A DNA stretch of 64,000 nt from NCBI RefSeq assembly GCF_000003815.2, contig NC_049981.1, positions 26,795,677-26,859,676 of the forward strand. Direction: 5' to 3'. The translations under genes were made by a program, and so were the position numbers. Every line of letters starts with the position of its first letter. Within the stretch, counting starts at the first letter, position 1. The notes beneath the pieces were generated by a model that had not been told where the DNA came from, did not search any database, and saw only the letters and a list, made by a program, of their open reading frames with translations. This document shows positions 1 through 12,600 of the stretch, in pieces. Source of the DNA: Branchiostoma floridae. Taxonomy: Eukaryota > Chordata > Leptocardii > Amphioxiformes > Branchiostomatidae.

Positions 1-334
1 GTCTGTCTGTAAGTTTCTATATGCCTGTGTATTTTTGCCTACATGTGACTTCCAGTATTGATTATGTAGTATTGCGATATTTCAACCCTACCAAAGATTT
101 TAGCTGACAGAAACAGTTGGCACATATTTATTATTAAGAAAAAGGTCATAATTTTCCCCCTCCACCTCTGCTTAGAGAGTAGCAATGTTTGTCTGGGGAC
201 TGAAAGGTTTTGAAAGCAGTATGTATGCAAGGTGTTACTACCATTACCTTGTTGTAAGAGATTTCTGTTCATGTCTATATGAGTGTGTGTCTACTGTGGC
301 ATCTTATTGTAACATTCTATTGTTTTTTTGACAG

Positions 335-389
335 GGGAGTTTTCAACAATGACACGCTGTGGGACAAAGTGGTCTTCAAGAAGATACAG
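335..389 (+). CDS. ACSL: ACSL exon (first in window)
   Basis: Acceptor TTTTTTTGACAG, donor CAG/GTGAAG. After one carried base it reads [18 protein letters not shown], matching the family segment just before the TGAAP motif (human ACSL1 has a NNSLWDRLIFHKVQ-like stretch). Confidence 0.9.
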
Positions 390-3300
390 GTGAAGAAAAT
401 CTTGTAAACTTGTAAGACATGTACTAGCAATGACGACTGCTGTCTGCAAACTGCATTTCTTTTCTGCAGAATCCAACAAACGTTTTTGAAGTTTTCTAAA
501 GAATGAGTGTGTGTGTCTGTGCAGAACAACATGACGAGAACTGTCTGTAGCTGCATCTTATGATGCAAGCGAACGATTGATTGAAAGAATGAGCAGAATT
601 TGGATCAGTGCTATTTCCAATGTTTACCTTGTACCTAACCTGTACTAATAGATACATTGATACATATCATAGGTGTGTACAGGGGATGCCAAGGAAATCC
701 CTGCAAAGTTTTTACTGTGTGATCCTACTTTTTAAGATTTGAATGGTGAAACATGCTTAGTGCAGGTGATTTTAAATATTCAATGCAGGTACATGTATGA
801 AGTAAAAAGTATTTGGGGCCCAGTTTTATGTTTGTATGTTTGTTTGTTGGCAGGAGAACCTGGGAGGACGTGTGAAGTACATCGTGACAGGCGCTGCCCC
901 ACTGTCCCCCACCATCATGACGTTCCTCCGCTGTGCCATGGGCTGCTTTGTAAGTACTGCGAATTTACTTACTTCTGCAGGGACTGAGTTTTGCAGTAGA
1001 AGGTGAAAGGGATTTTTTGTGGGGTTGTAAGGTCAAGAGAAACAATTCTGCAGAACAGTAGTAATACGATGGAAACATACAATCATGTATGTTCACTGTG
1101 TCGTGAATTCATGGCACAGAGGTCACTGTAAAAATGTAAAATGATACCACTGCAAACATTTTCATATTTGCAGTAGTGGGGTAGAGTGAGGATTTAAAGT
1201 ACCCAAGCTGTTGGATATTTACAGAAATGGTACACGTTTGTTCAAAATACAACGATGCTGTGATACATATGGAAATATTATGATGGTAAAAAAATGTGTT
1301 GGAAGCATGAGAAGTGTATTGGAAGCATTGAGAAGTGTATTGGAAGCATTGGGAAGTGTATTGGAAGCATTGAAAAGTGTATTGGAAGCATTGAAAGTGT
1401 ACTGGAAGCATTGAGAACTGTATTGGTAGCATTTGAAATCATGCGAGTATAATACATAACTGTACAGTGCATATGTACTGTCATGAGTGGACTACTATCA
1501 ATGACAGTCAAATCACAGCAGACAGGGTGTTTCTATCTCATGTTGTTTTATCTGTTGTCTCATGCAGGTGTTTGAGGGTTATGGTCAGACGGAGTCAGCT
1601 GCGGCTGCATCATTAACATTCCCCATGGACTTCAGTGTTGGTGAGTCTCCATCACGGCTGGGGCTGTCTCAGGCCTCGAAATACTTTTTTCTGCACTAGT
1701 ACTGGGGCAGGTAACATTGAAAATTACATGCACCAGACAAATTTTACCTGCACCACTCTGAATTTGGCAAGTATCGATTGTACTAAAATTGTTCAGGAAC
1801 CATTGCTATTTTTCTTTTATACTTTATAGGGGGTAACAGTCAATGCAGTTAATAACAATCCATATACACCTGCATCATAAGACATTTACGTACAAAGATG
1901 TATATGGACCAGTGCAGCTTAGGTAGGCACCAGAAAGACATGCACAGCTCCAATTTTACCTGCACTAACCTGCATATGCAGGTGGTATTTCAAGCCGTGT
2001 GTCTTGTCTACAGATGGTCAAATTGAAATGATGAAAAGGCACATACTATATGTTTTGACTATAGCAAGTTCAAAGGTCTGGAATCCCTCCTTGAAACAGG
2101 AGGTACTGGTTTGGGTTTGTTTGTATTCATTATGCTTGTCACATTCACCCCAGCATGACAAGAAGTGCAGATCAGAGGTGCCAGAATTACTAGTAGTCAT
2201 CCCTGAACCTTGCAGTGACAACTGATGCTGTGTCCCTACTTCCAAGACATTCCATGGGGTCAATGAAGAGTCTACTATTTTTTACAATGTTTTTATTTTC
2301 CTGCGTGCAGGTCATGTTGGCATCCCGGTGGCCTGCGTAAAGATCAAACTGGATGACGTACCAGACATGAACTACTACGCCAAAGACGGAAAAGGAGAGG
2401 TAAGAAATAATCAATAAAGATCCGTTTCATGCTCCTCTGCAGAGCCTCACCTGTGGCCTATACAATACACCTTGGGAAGGCTGTGCTAAACCAGGCTGAG
2501 GTGTTCACTTTTACGGCTGTTGTTAGCTGTCAGCCAATAAGGGAATCACCCAAAAGTTTTCTTTAGGCAAAGTCGATTCTCTGACCACCAGATTAGAACC
2601 CATGTCCATAAATAGGAAACCTCAGCTTGGTTTAGTAGAGCATCCCCATGAATTTGACTTTATTCAGGCTGTAACTGTGGGCACTAGACAGCAAGGCTGG
2701 TATCGTGGCCACAGACATGCTTGTATGCTTCCCCGTGCAATGTTAATTGTATGGGCTGCAGGTGACACTCTGCATGGGGTAATGGTCCGTTTTTATAACC
2801 TTGAATCCTGAAGATTCTTTTCATGGTCAGTATTGGTAACAAGTCTTGCACTTGTTTATTTTTGTTATTTGGACTGTTCATGAACTGAGACCAGTACAGA
2901 TGCTGTTATGTTCAAAGTTCAGATTTTCTGTCATGCAATCAAAACAGTTCCCCACCTGAAGATATCCTCCTACGCAGGGACATCCAACAGCCAAACTGCC
3001 TGTTTGGATGTACCCTGCTCTTTTAACCGTCACTCTTAGTTCCTTTGGACGTCCCCCCCAAACCAGCTGTCAGCCAATCAGAGAATAGGCTTTCCGTTTT
3101 CAAAAGCTGTCCTGCATGTATAAGGGTAATCTCATTAATATTTATAAGCAGGGCGGTCAGGAAATAAGGGTGACGGTTGAAAGAGCAGGCTGTTGGATGT
3201 CCCTGCTCAGGAGGATGCCTGAAGAAGGCATTCATGAAAATCTACTGTTCACAGATCTGTGTGAAAGGAGCTAGTGTGTTCAAGGGATATCTGCACGAGC

Positions 3301-5781
3301 CAGAGAAGACAGCAGAGACGATAGATGCCAATGGGTGGTTACATACAGGAGACATTGGTACCTGGACTCCGGTAGGTGTCCTAAGCATTAAGTACATATA
3401 GTTTGATTTTTTTCACTGTCAACAATACTCAATAATGTGTTGCAAAATACTATCAGTAGCGTACAGAGAAGTGTACATTGTATATCCTCGTTTTTATCGC
3501 TAATTTACTTTATATACACACTCACATACCTAGATACATATTGGGACTAAATTTCATGGCTTTTTACACTCTTACAGCAAGGAACCCTGAAGATCATTGA
3601 CAGGAAGAAGCACATCTTCAAACTGGCTCAGGTGGGTCAAGAATTCTCATACCTCACTAGTGTCACTTCTACAAGTGCATGTCAAGATGTTTTCCCCATT
3701 TCTGTATTTCTTCTTGCAAAAAGCAACGGGTGCTATGCAAACGCCACCCATATAGTGCTAGTGTTTACTTGCTGTGACCTTGAACTTTCCCACAGTATTA
3801 TGACATGTTGAAGTGTCAATGATTCATCTACCTTCAGGGAGAATACATCGCCCCAGAGAAGATAGAAGGTGTGTACCTGCGCAGTCCACTGGTGGGACAG
3901 GTGTTCGTACATGGAGAGAGTTTACAGGTGAGTGGACACACAGACACAGCCTGCTGTTCATCATATTCCACCACTGTTTGACTCTTTCATCGCTTCTCCG
4001 TAGTCTTCCAACCCCTCAGTACAGAAACAATTGGCATTTCAATATTCATCTAAAACATAAACAAGAGCTCTGATTGGCTCAGAGTCACACTGTCCTCATG
4101 GCAACATGTTAGGCATTGAGAAGTTCAACCTTCCGTTACTCTGCTTCTGGGAAATATTTTATTGCCGATATGATGCTGGAAGCTATTATGAGGAGCAAAT
4201 TTTTAATGGGGTTGGGGCCAGACTATTCTGTGTTTTCCTAATTATCCTGTATAATACTTTTCTCCAAGATGTACCACAGAAAATGTACCTTTAATTACAT
4301 ACTACAACATGTAGTTGTTGAAAATCTGTAGGAAGGAGGAAATAAATGACTCAACTAGGGATAAATGATAAAGCAGATTGCTTTAAAGTATTTCAAGTTT
4401 TTTCCATGTTTTGAAATATGTTTCTTGTCCTCCCTGTTGTTCCAAGGCCTGTCTGGTAGGCGTGGTGGTGCCTGATGAGGTGGCCTTTCCTCAACTGGCA
4501 TCTTCCAAAGGCATCACAGGGGACATGGCAGAGCTCTGCAAGAATGCGGTAAGCTTCCCTCTACATCTCAAGGGTCAACACTGGTTACTTTAGACTCTGG
4601 AAGATTTGGAAGACATCAGTCATTACTTGTAACAAGTCATTTTTTTGTAACAAGATAAGTACATGTAGTGGTATGGTGTATCTTTGGTACATGAGGTACC
4701 AACATTATCAACAGCAAGACTACTCTAGAGGCTGCAGCAGCAGAGTCCTAGTGCATGCATTCTGGTTTACTGCTATGGTATAGCAAGAGCTTAGAATATT
4801 GTTTTTTTACTTATCTGTACTCTGTGTGTGTGTATATGTGTGTGTGTGTGTTTGCGTGCTTCTGTGATTGCCAATATACACAATGCAGCATCGCCAGTGT
4901 TGCTATTTTGTGTACTGGAAGGGACACAAAGCTGTATGCATGGGTAAGGGGTAAAGTCTACCATCTCTGATTGCCTGACATGACAATGTTGTGTTTTGTT
5001 GCAGGCACTGAAGAAGGAGGTTATGGACAGCATCATAGCCCTGGGGAAGAAATCCAGCCTGCACTCATTTGAACAGGTGAGGACTGTCATGAGCCTGGTA
5101 TCCGTCCTGGCATAGCTCCATTCAAAGAGAAATGATTGGCATTTTAGTATTCGCCTAAGATATGGGCAAGTCTCCTTGTCTGTGTAACGGTGTTGCAATG
5201 GGGTTCGAAGAAAGCATTTAGATGTTCAGCCTACATGACTTCTGGGAAATACTCAGTTTCCAAAATAATGTAGCATGAAGTAAGGACCAAACGTTTAGAT
5301 AGAGATGGTAGAGTATTCTGCATGGAAGCGATTTTTGCATCAACAAGACCAAGAATATGGTGGGTCATTCGGTCTAGGAACAAAGGAGATGAATTGCTTT
5401 GAAGATTTGACAGAAGAAAGAAGCAGAAACATTACAAATACAATACATTTCACCATACCTGTGGTATGGCTGAAATACAATAAATTGATACAAAGGTGTC
5501 TATTGGTATTCCTTTCTTCCTAAAAAGTCCCTTAACAGTAATATAGTTTAATGCTTACAAATGGGGGCGTTAGGTACTGTTGATGTTGGTCCATTTCAAA
5601 GTTTTTTCTTATGCCTCAAACTCATCTTTCTCCACACCAATAGGTGAAAGATCTTTACTTGTGCCCGGAGCCCTTCTCGGTAGAGAACGGACTCCTTACC
5701 CCCACCTTCAAGTCCAAGCGACCACAGCTGAGGGACTTCTTCCAGGACCAGATCACCGAGATGTACAGCAAGCTCACCTAA
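335..5781 (+). CDS. ACSL: Long-chain acyl-CoA synthetase (ACSL1/5/6 type), C-terminal ten exons, 5' partial
   Basis: This enzyme activates long-chain fatty acids with ATP and CoA to acyl-CoA, normally on the ER or outer mitochondrial membrane. Ten exons join in frame: 335-389, 854-949, 1568-1640, 2311-2399, 3255-3371, 3578-3631, 3838-3927, 4447-4548, 5005-5076 and 5644-5781, ending in TAA. All introns are GT-AG and every phase matches. The roughly 295 residues carry the adenylate-forming motifs in order: [40 protein letters not shown]-type hinge, and [11 protein letters not shown] near the end, whose lysine is the expected catalytic Lys. YGQTE followed by a GHVG motif points to the ACSL1/5/6 branch rather than ACSL3/4, which have YGLTE. 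The N-terminal half (membrane anchor, P-loop) lies upstream of the window. No break or stop is seen. Confidence 0.95.
854..949 (+). CDS. ACSL: ACSL exon with TGAAP motif
   Basis: 32 codons, phase 0 at both ends. It contains [17 protein letters not shown], the adenylate-forming TGAAP motif, and ends RCAMGCF. Donor TTT/GTAAGT. Confidence 0.93.
1298..1432. repeat. 21-bp minisatellite in an ACSL intron
   Basis: About six head-to-tail copies of a 21-bp unit of the form GTATTGGAAGCATTGAGAA, with a few substitutions and one copy a base or two shorter. It lies in the intron 950-1567. Open frames across it on both strands arise because 21 is a multiple of three. Confidence 0.92.
1568..1640 (+). CDS. 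ACSL: ACSL exon with YGQTE motif
   Basis: Reads [19 protein letters not shown]... and ends with one carried base (G/GTGAGT). YGQTE is the adenine-binding A5 motif of adenylate-forming enzymes. Confidence 0.93.
1670..1998. mobile_element. hAT-like MITE, degenerate copy
   Basis: About 329 bp bounded by CAGGCCTCGAAATAC on the left and GGTATTTCAAGCCGTG on the right, an imperfect terminal inverted repeat. The inside is rich in TGCAGGT/TGCACC words. It shares termini and internal character with the better copy at 53617-54355. There is no coding capacity. Confidence 0.7.
2311..2399 (+). CDS. ACSL: ACSL exon after YGQTE
   Basis: Acceptor TTCCTGCGTGCAG. With the carried G it reads [19 protein letters not shown]... 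and ends KGKGE-like (DGKGE) at GAG/GTAAGA. It matches the ACSL1 GHVGAPMPCN region. Confidence 0.92.
2964..3216. mobile_element. MITE with long terminal inverted repeats
   Basis: Left end ATCCTCC, then GCAGGGACATCCAACAGCC; the right end is the reverse complement (GGCTGTTGGATGTCCCTGC, then GAGGAT). A second inverted pair lies inside (GCTCTTTTAACCGTCAC against GTGACGGTTGAAAGAGC). It ends 38 bp upstream of the next ACSL exon. The AGCTGTCAGCCAAT word inside it recurs near 2529, so a related fragment may be there. Confidence 0.8.
3255..3371 (+). CDS. ACSL: ACSL exon with GWLHTGDIG motif
   Basis: 39 codons, [13 protein letters not shown]... to [13 protein letters not shown]. The end was set at CCG/GTAGGT and not the GT inside GGTACC at 3358, because only this end joins to [11 protein letters not shown] in the next exon. 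Confidence 0.94.
3578..3631 (+). CDS. ACSL: ACSL exon, hinge motif
   Basis: 18 codons, [18 protein letters not shown], phase 0 at both ends. DRKKHIFKL is the hinge/A8 region around which the C-terminal domain rotates. Confidence 0.94.
3838..3927 (+). CDS. ACSL: ACSL exon [10 protein letters not shown]
   Basis: 30 codons starting [19 protein letters not shown] and ending VHGESLQ at CAG/GTGAGT. It continues the fatty acyl-CoA synthetase signature. Confidence 0.94.
4003..4240. mobile_element. Interspersed MITE-family copy (copy 1 of 4)
   Basis: Shares an ordered series of words with copies at about 5093, 31530 and 57943: an AATTGGCATTT block, a GATTGGCTCAGAG block, CTTCTGGGAAATATT, and an end near CTATTCTGTGTT. 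It is non-coding. Boundaries are approximate because its ends are worn. Confidence 0.6.
4447..4548 (+). CDS. ACSL: ACSL C-domain exon
   Basis: 34 codons, [17 protein letters not shown]... to ELCKNA at GCG/GTAAGC. It aligns with the human segment that begins AFLIAIVVPD. Confidence 0.92.
5005..5076 (+). CDS. ACSL: ACSL C-domain exon
   Basis: 24 codons [17 protein letters not shown]... ending FEQ at CAG/GTGAGG. Phase 0 at both ends. Confidence 0.92.
5093..5365. mobile_element. Interspersed MITE-family copy (copy 2 of 4)
   Basis: Starts GCCTGGTATCCGTCCTGGC, like the left end of copy 4 at 57943, and contains ATTGGCATTTTAGTATTCGC, TTCTGGGAAATACTCAG and AAGTAAGGACCAAA. It begins 17 bp after an ACSL exon. 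The right boundary is approximate. Confidence 0.65.
5644..5781 (+). CDS. ACSL: ACSL terminal coding exon
   Basis: 45 codons plus TAA. Begins [18 protein letters not shown], contains [17 protein letters not shown] and ends EMYSKLT. The lysine in the TPTFK stretch is the expected catalytic A10 lysine. Length and ending fit human ACSL1, which ends with a DLYSTIKV-like tail. Confidence 0.95.
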   Translation: MKDLYLCPEPFSVENGLLTPTFKSKRPQLRDFFQDQITEMYSKLT

Positions 5782-7300
5782 AATCAGAATATGATTGACA
5801 GTTGTCGAGAGCAATCAACCTTCTGCCTCAAGTTCTACATCACATGATGCTCTATGCTAATGTTGAAATTGATGTTGGCATTAGACACTTTATGCTTGTT
5901 TTTTTGCCTTGAAGAAATGCGCAATATAGGAGTGGTTTAACTTGAGTTTAAAATTTCTTCATTGTGTCTTTAGTTAGCTAGGTGTAAATCTCAAATTGAA
6001 GTGCAAGGCAATGGTTTAAATTGAAGTTGTTTCTGTAATTTGCAATACAGTTGTCAAAAACAGCTAACTCTTAAAGTTTACTTTAAACCTTATTCTTGTT
6101 TCTCCTGGAATGAGAAAATGGATTTGAAAGTGCAACCAGTTTGCCAGATGCTTGAAGTAACTTTGATGGCAGCATAAAGTTAAAGTTTATATGCAATTAG
6201 TTTATTGCAACACTTCTGCTCCAAGTTATTTTCTTAGTTAGATATATCCTACTTGTTTATATAATGATCTCCTGTACTCTAAGATATCAGTGTCCATCTG
6301 CAGCGAAATACTAGGTGCAAGTAACATTTAATATTACCAGCATTTTCTGACATGAAATGATTTGAAATCTCAAATTGGTCACATAGACTTAAAGCCATAA
6401 AATCTCGTTCATATGTAACAGTCTCTTCAAATTTCTAGATAGTATGGTTGTATGAAACAAGTACCAAGTAAGTTAAGTATGGTTGTATGAAACATGAAAT
6501 GTAGAAGTACCTTTCTTGCTTGGGTTTATGTGTATAAGGTAGGGTCTTAAACGGCAATGCTATCAATGCAATACATGTACACTTTTACTGTGTCTTGTTA
6601 TAGTGCAGGTTTCGAATGTGGTCCCTTTTTTGTACATGATTCTTACCTGCGTTAGGGTGCTTGTTTATTATGCATGCAGTAGAATTCTTCAGTCATGTTC
6701 CAGCTTAGTCCTTCTCTCCAAGCAGATGTCTGGGGGACATTTCTGACAGTCCTTTACCCCAGTTGGCAGTCAGAAAACTTAACAGAATGACAAAGTTCAT
6801 TGTACACTTTCAAAGAGCTAATACCTAGCCAACATTTTGGAAATCACCTGTCACCTTCCTTGGCGCAATTATTGATAGGTTCTATTGTACTTTGTTCTAC
6901 AGTGATTTACCAAGTAGATGAAATTATTCACAAAAATACATGTTTCAATTGTACACCTCAACATCTGCTTAGAGTTTATCATATCCCCACTTTTGTGTAG
7001 TCTACACTAATCTTGGAAATATCTAGTTTGTGGGAACCGAATTAGAAAGGAACAAAAATTTAATTTAATCAGAAAGAACAGTATTGGAGGGTGTGAAAAT
7101 AAGATAAATTGACTGAAAGCATACTGCTGAATGACAGGAAAATGGTCAACTGAAAGAAAATATACATAGTCAAACAGCTTTTCAACACCCCTCTCTATCA
7201 ATTCTTCCTGGTTTAACTGTTATGGTAAGCATTTTTGTAAATCTAAAAGAAAATACAATTTGTTGTTCACATTTATCAAATACACAATGTACTAATGTAC
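5782..7300 (+). other. Probable ACSL 3' UTR and downstream AT-rich DNA
   Basis: It directly follows the TAA. It is AT-rich, without a supportable gene. I saw no clear AATAAA between 5782 and 7300, so the transcript end is not placed. Confidence 0.5.
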
Positions 7301-7349
7301 AAAATAATTTTATAACAATTGATAGTTGCAATGACTGAATCTTAATGAT

Positions 7350-9650
7350 AACATNCTATGAACACGGATTGGTGTCACGGTTGTAGTTAACCGATTTTTG
7401 AGTCAACAAGAACATTTGAGCAAAAAAAACAACAACACATGACTACGTTAGACGCAAGGTCACTGCGTGTTGCCGGCTGTTACATAAAAAAACATGCATA
7501 ACGATCGTCATGCAAACTCAAAGTTTTACGCCTGAGACATAAAGGTATGTGAAACACAAACGATGAACTTGATGAGTTTATTTCGCTATTAAACTGACCT
7601 GAACAAACACGATTAACTGCAGCGTGGAACGCCCTCCCCATCTTAGGTCACGGTCATTCCGTTCACCTTGTTGTTTATCATGTAAGTTACCACAGCGCTG
7701 CGTTGGTCCCCAGCAAGCAAGTGGAGAACGGAAACGAAGTCTGGGTGAATTACAATAAATCTACTTACAGCTTTATACACGGTGGGGGTGGCCGGCACAG
7801 CACAAATCCCCAGGCACAAATCAGCATAAGCCAACGCGAAAGTTAAGTGTAGCAGAAACCTAACCCCTTGAAGTTTGCATGATTGACAGGCGGACGGGTT
7901 TGAAGTGTACCGACTGCGGCACGTATTGATAATGAGGGCATAAACAAACTACGTACATCAAACGTAAATCAAAATTGTTTGCTAAGAATAAAAGAAATTT
8001 ATTAAATATGAATTGCGGGCTCTGAAAAAATGATTGGGCCGTTCAAAATATGAATGAATTTACACAGATTGACTGTGACAGGAAGCATAGCGGAGATGTG
8101 CTGCGTACTGTGAAGATCACGTGCAGTGTGCAGGGGTAGCCATATCAATTTCTGCTCTGAGAGTGTCCGGCAACTGCGGGACGTGAACGAATATAATAGA
8201 TTTGTGGCAATTTTAGCGATTACGCTAATCAGCTGTTTCTGTGAATTTGTGCGATTTACAGTAGTTGGTAAGGCCCCCTTTCGAAATTTCCACTAGACGG
8301 CGATCGCGCTGCGCTCTTACTGCGACATAAACAGGATATGTGTAACATTCGATTTCACACTGGGTATATGGTTCATAGAAAACGTAAAAGTGTGACTGAG
8401 CATGCTGAAGAGAACCCTTCGCACTGCGTTGTACAAGCGGCAAACTCTGTGAGACGTTTCAAGCTGTGAATGTACCTTCCGATTTTGTGCTACGCAGTGT
8501 GCCGTAACTTGGTACGCTTGTTTTAATTTTGCTCTCTTCAGAAGTTAGTCTAATTCAAGTAGATAGAAACGAGACTTCAATTCTATAATATTTGACAATA
8601 AAATTGTGACTGTATGTACTTCTTGCCTCATGTGAGGCTGTATCTAGCACAATCTAGCTGATGTTTTTACGGGGAAAGGGACTGAATGCACTGTTTGCGA
8701 TGGTCCGACTAAGAAAATCATTACGAAAAAAACAACACCGCCAACATCAACAAATCTCTGCCTACCTTTTGGGAAATATCTTCGACATCTTAATTTTCAT
8801 AGACGGTCAGCCCAAATTTGGTGCAACATGATGACACCGGTAGATTCGGTCCATATTTTATAAGCAGTCAATTAAAGAATCAAAAGCACACCTATTTGTC
8901 ACGTTTCATGTAGGGCCCCGCCCCCGTATAGAGCGCAAGCATATGAGGTCCGATCGGCTTACCGGAGACTATTTTGAAAGTACCTTATTTAATTTCACCT
9001 ATTGTTCGATTTTTTTTTACTTCTATGGTAGCAACAACTGACAGTTAATCGGGGCCGGGAAAATGACAACAAAAACATCGGCGCTAGCACGATGCGACTG
9101 ACCAGAACAATAAGGGGAGGGGCGCGGCACCGACTGGGTTCGACCAGTCGCTTCTCGCTTCTCTCTCGCCGCCGGCGCGCGTTAGGAATTATCATCAAAG
9201 TCAGCACCGTCCGCAAACATCCGCTGATTTTTTAGAGATTTTTGCAAAATTTGTCTATACTTACGCGCCGAGTTTGTTCGTCAACAATGACGGAAAGCGC
9301 AAAATTAAACTTATTCTTATGTTATCAACTGAACTTCGCGGCTCGCGTTCTGCACCAAGTCAGAGAATATGAATTTCCCAAGTGATTCAAAGCTTTATTT
9401 TTTAAACATTTGAATACATATTGTTGAAGGAAGCCAGTTTTTTTTCCATGGCTCTCTCTCCGCAAGCCAAGAAATTTCTCCCTGGACCTCCCCAAGCCGA
9501 AAAAATTCATAGGCCTTGACGCTCCCGCAGACGACACGCTAAATGTCGTCGAGTAAACCCTGTTGACGACCGTCAGAAATGGATAAAATTTTGGACAGAC
9601 AGACTGCCCCTGTGGCTTGTAGCTATGGGGCTGTGATGAGATGATGATGA
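7350..9650. other. CpG-richer intergenic block, no gene recognised
   Basis: Between the convergent genes, base composition shifts: CpG is frequent (for example 9110-9190 with CGCCGCCGGCGCGCG), unlike the AT-rich flanks. Short open frames here, including one at 9325-9669 on the minus strand, match nothing I know. A promoter or first exon of an unseen gene is possible. There is one unresolved base (N) at 7355. Confidence 0.4.
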
Positions 9651-9699
9651 GAAACCCTGTTTGGAACAATATTGGACGTTGTGTTCATTATTCAAGATG

Positions 9700-12600
9700 T
9701 ATAACGTTACAGATAAAAAATCATCAAAATTTATTTGTACCTTCTTGCATGTCTTGACTTATCCTGTGTCAACATCTGCAACTTAATCAGTTTACCCTTC
9801 CAGGTAGAAATGCTAGACTAAACCATGTGAAGGTAACATTCTGTATTTGCTTGCAAATATTACCTTTCTAATTAATATTTGATTAACACTAGCAATTGAC
9901 TGATTCAATGGACTGATGTCCCAGCAGAAATGTTGACTACAGTTAACTGTAGTTTTTGTTGTTGCCAATAAGGGTGGCAAGTGCTTCATTTATTATCAAC
10001 AATAAATTGCAGCTAAGTTTTGAGTTCTGTATTTTTACCAGTCAGTTAAATTACTTGGTGATTTGTTCAGCCTTACCTGCAAAATGTTTAATTAACACTG
10101 GAAATGATGAGTTATATTGAGTTTGTTTTTCTTTCAGCGATTTACTTGTGCTTATTTGTATGTATGAGTTCATATGTGTGCATGTAGACACGTGTGTGTG
10201 TACGCACGTAGCCATGAGCAGTTTACTTGCTTATGTTCATCCTGCCTGACATGCTGAATAGTGGTCAATATACAGCACGGCATTTAAAAATGCTGATTGT
10301 GATCTTTTGCCGCAAATTGCTCCCTATGGAAATGGTAACACAGATTAGGCTAACAGAAAGGAAAACTCATCAAGTTCATGTAATGTTACTTCTTTTTGTT
10401 GTCCTCGTTTTACGTCTATTATTTCGCTAGACGTGGCCTCTTTGTGCTGAGTAACACATGGTTCGCTTTTGAGTCAATAGTCTCTCTTGGTATTTAACTC
10501 TTGGTTACTTACTTTTAACTCTACGTTACAAGCACTTGGAGTTTTCAAGACATACATGTAGGTAGGCTTGAGGTTGGTCTAACAGCGACACCTATCTCGT
10601 CTGGTCAGTACTACAGCACAGCAGCAGACAACATACAGGACTAATTTTTTTTGTGCCGTTATAACTTAGATTTCACTGCTGTATTTGTTCTCAGCACTAG
10701 TGACTTCTGAAGCAGCTTTGACACCAGACACCTGTCAGCTCTGGAAACTGAGTTCTGAGGCTTCAAATCAGCACTTGGCTTCCAGCACTGAGAAAGGTTC
10801 AGCTCATTAAATCCAGTGCTGACAAGTATTCTACACTGAGGCCACCAAATCTGAGGCAGACACAATTCAAAACGTTGCGAGCTTGAGTTACTGTTGCGCA
10901 AGGTTATACTGCCACACAGATATAGCACATATGCACGAGTTACTAGTATATTGCAAATACGACTTTACATTAATTATTCAAAAGAGACCCCTAGCAGTCA
11001 ATGAAATAAATGCTGCAGATTGACCAATCAGCATACAGGTACATTTTGTGTATGTCATAGTTTGATGTGCGGTAATATCAACATTATATTATCTGTAAGT
11101 ATGCAATGTATTGAAATGAGCAACCAGTATCCACATCATATTCAGGCTGCACAACACAGTACATTTGTACGTGTCCACAGTAAAAATTACTGCAACCAAA
11201 ATCTTGAACCTAATCAGATCTTATCACCCTGTTCTTGTATCCTTGCCACCATTTTTAACATGAAAGTCAGCAAGACTTGGACTTACAAATGTGTGGAGGT
11301 ACAACTAAGCCTGTATTGTGGATTGACCTTCACAGTAGTTTCACATTAATCCGTCCATTCTTCATTTATTTTACAACATACAACTTGTTTAATTTCCATG
11401 TGTACATTGACATGAGTTATCAGCGTCAATGTCACCTTTAGGCCGCACAATTTGTATTGTAATGTATAACTTAGTCATTGTTGACCTGCAATGATACTTT
11501 CGACAGCTAGGGGTCCCCACTGCCTCGATGATTGATTACTTTAAGTGGTATTATATGTATGTATGAGATGCATAATGCCTTTTTGTTACTTGACATTGCT
11601 TATGAGATGCTTTAGAATGTAATTGAAATGACGCTAACATTTTCAGCTGGTTGTACCCTTGATTTTTTAAATCTATTTTCACTTGCTTTAGGATGTACTG
11701 ATTTTTATCTTCACCAGAGGGTTATATTTTGAGAGTGTTTGTCTTTCTGTGAACAGCATAACTCGAGAAGCCTTGGATGGATCCTTATGAACTCTAGCAC
11801 GTGTTGACGGATTGTCATGATTTTTGGTATGTGGAGGTGGAGTCTACTTTCACATATCTTACATATGCAAACAAACAAAAACTAAATTGATGAGGTCTAT
11901 TGTACCTGCTATGAAAAATAAGGTATGAAAGGTAAATTCCTTTCAAGCTTTTGATGACAGAAGAATCAAACATGTCTGCTGACGATTGTGACACACATAA
12001 AAAAAAAAAACTCGAAACATAATTATTGTGATATATCTGATTTTAATCCATAGTGAATTCACCACAACACTGCGTTGCCATTGGCTAGTATCAGGTGCCC
12101 AGTCATACGGAATGGAGGTGTACTCAGTGACAACAAAGCAGTATATACAGATTAAATGCTGCATTTAAGTACAACACACCACTGTAATAACGTAAGTCAC
12201 TTCCATATACTAACAGCCTGTATTGTCAACAGACAGAATAAAGGTGGTGTTTATAAAACACTTCCGTGAAGTCTGGGTCACTCATGACAATTTTGTCTAT
12301 ATTTAACAACTCCTAAACTACTGACATATGTTGAATGTTAACAGACATAAAAAACATCAGTGTATCTAACATTCTTGCACTGCATGCAAAAGTCAAATCA
12401 CATAACTTGAAAACCGGTAAACGATGGTACCTTTACGGCCTAAAGAGGCACCCTGCACTTGCAATTCATGTAATAAAAACATTTTCACAAGAATGGAAAT
12501 TCAGCTTGCGTAGAAAGGACGGGGCTCCAAAACGCAAGACCACTGCAACATTCAATGCCTAGATCACTTTTGTTCACAGATAATCCAAAACTACTCTATG

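Noticed and set aside
1109-1511. Repeat-protein-like frames on both strands
   Set aside because: Artefact of the 21-bp minisatellite, whose period is a multiple of three.
3358-3363. GT in GGTACC as the end of the [13 protein letters not shown] exon
   Set aside because: Using it would lose the conserved TWTP residues and break the join to QGTLKII; the GTAGGT 14 nt later fits family and phase.
4827-4852. TG-rich stretch as a regulatory element
   Set aside because: A simple interrupted (TG)n microsatellite in an intron.
9325-9669. 114-codon minus-strand frame in the CpG-rich block
   Set aside because: No recognisable domain and no splice or start context. Composition alone can explain it.
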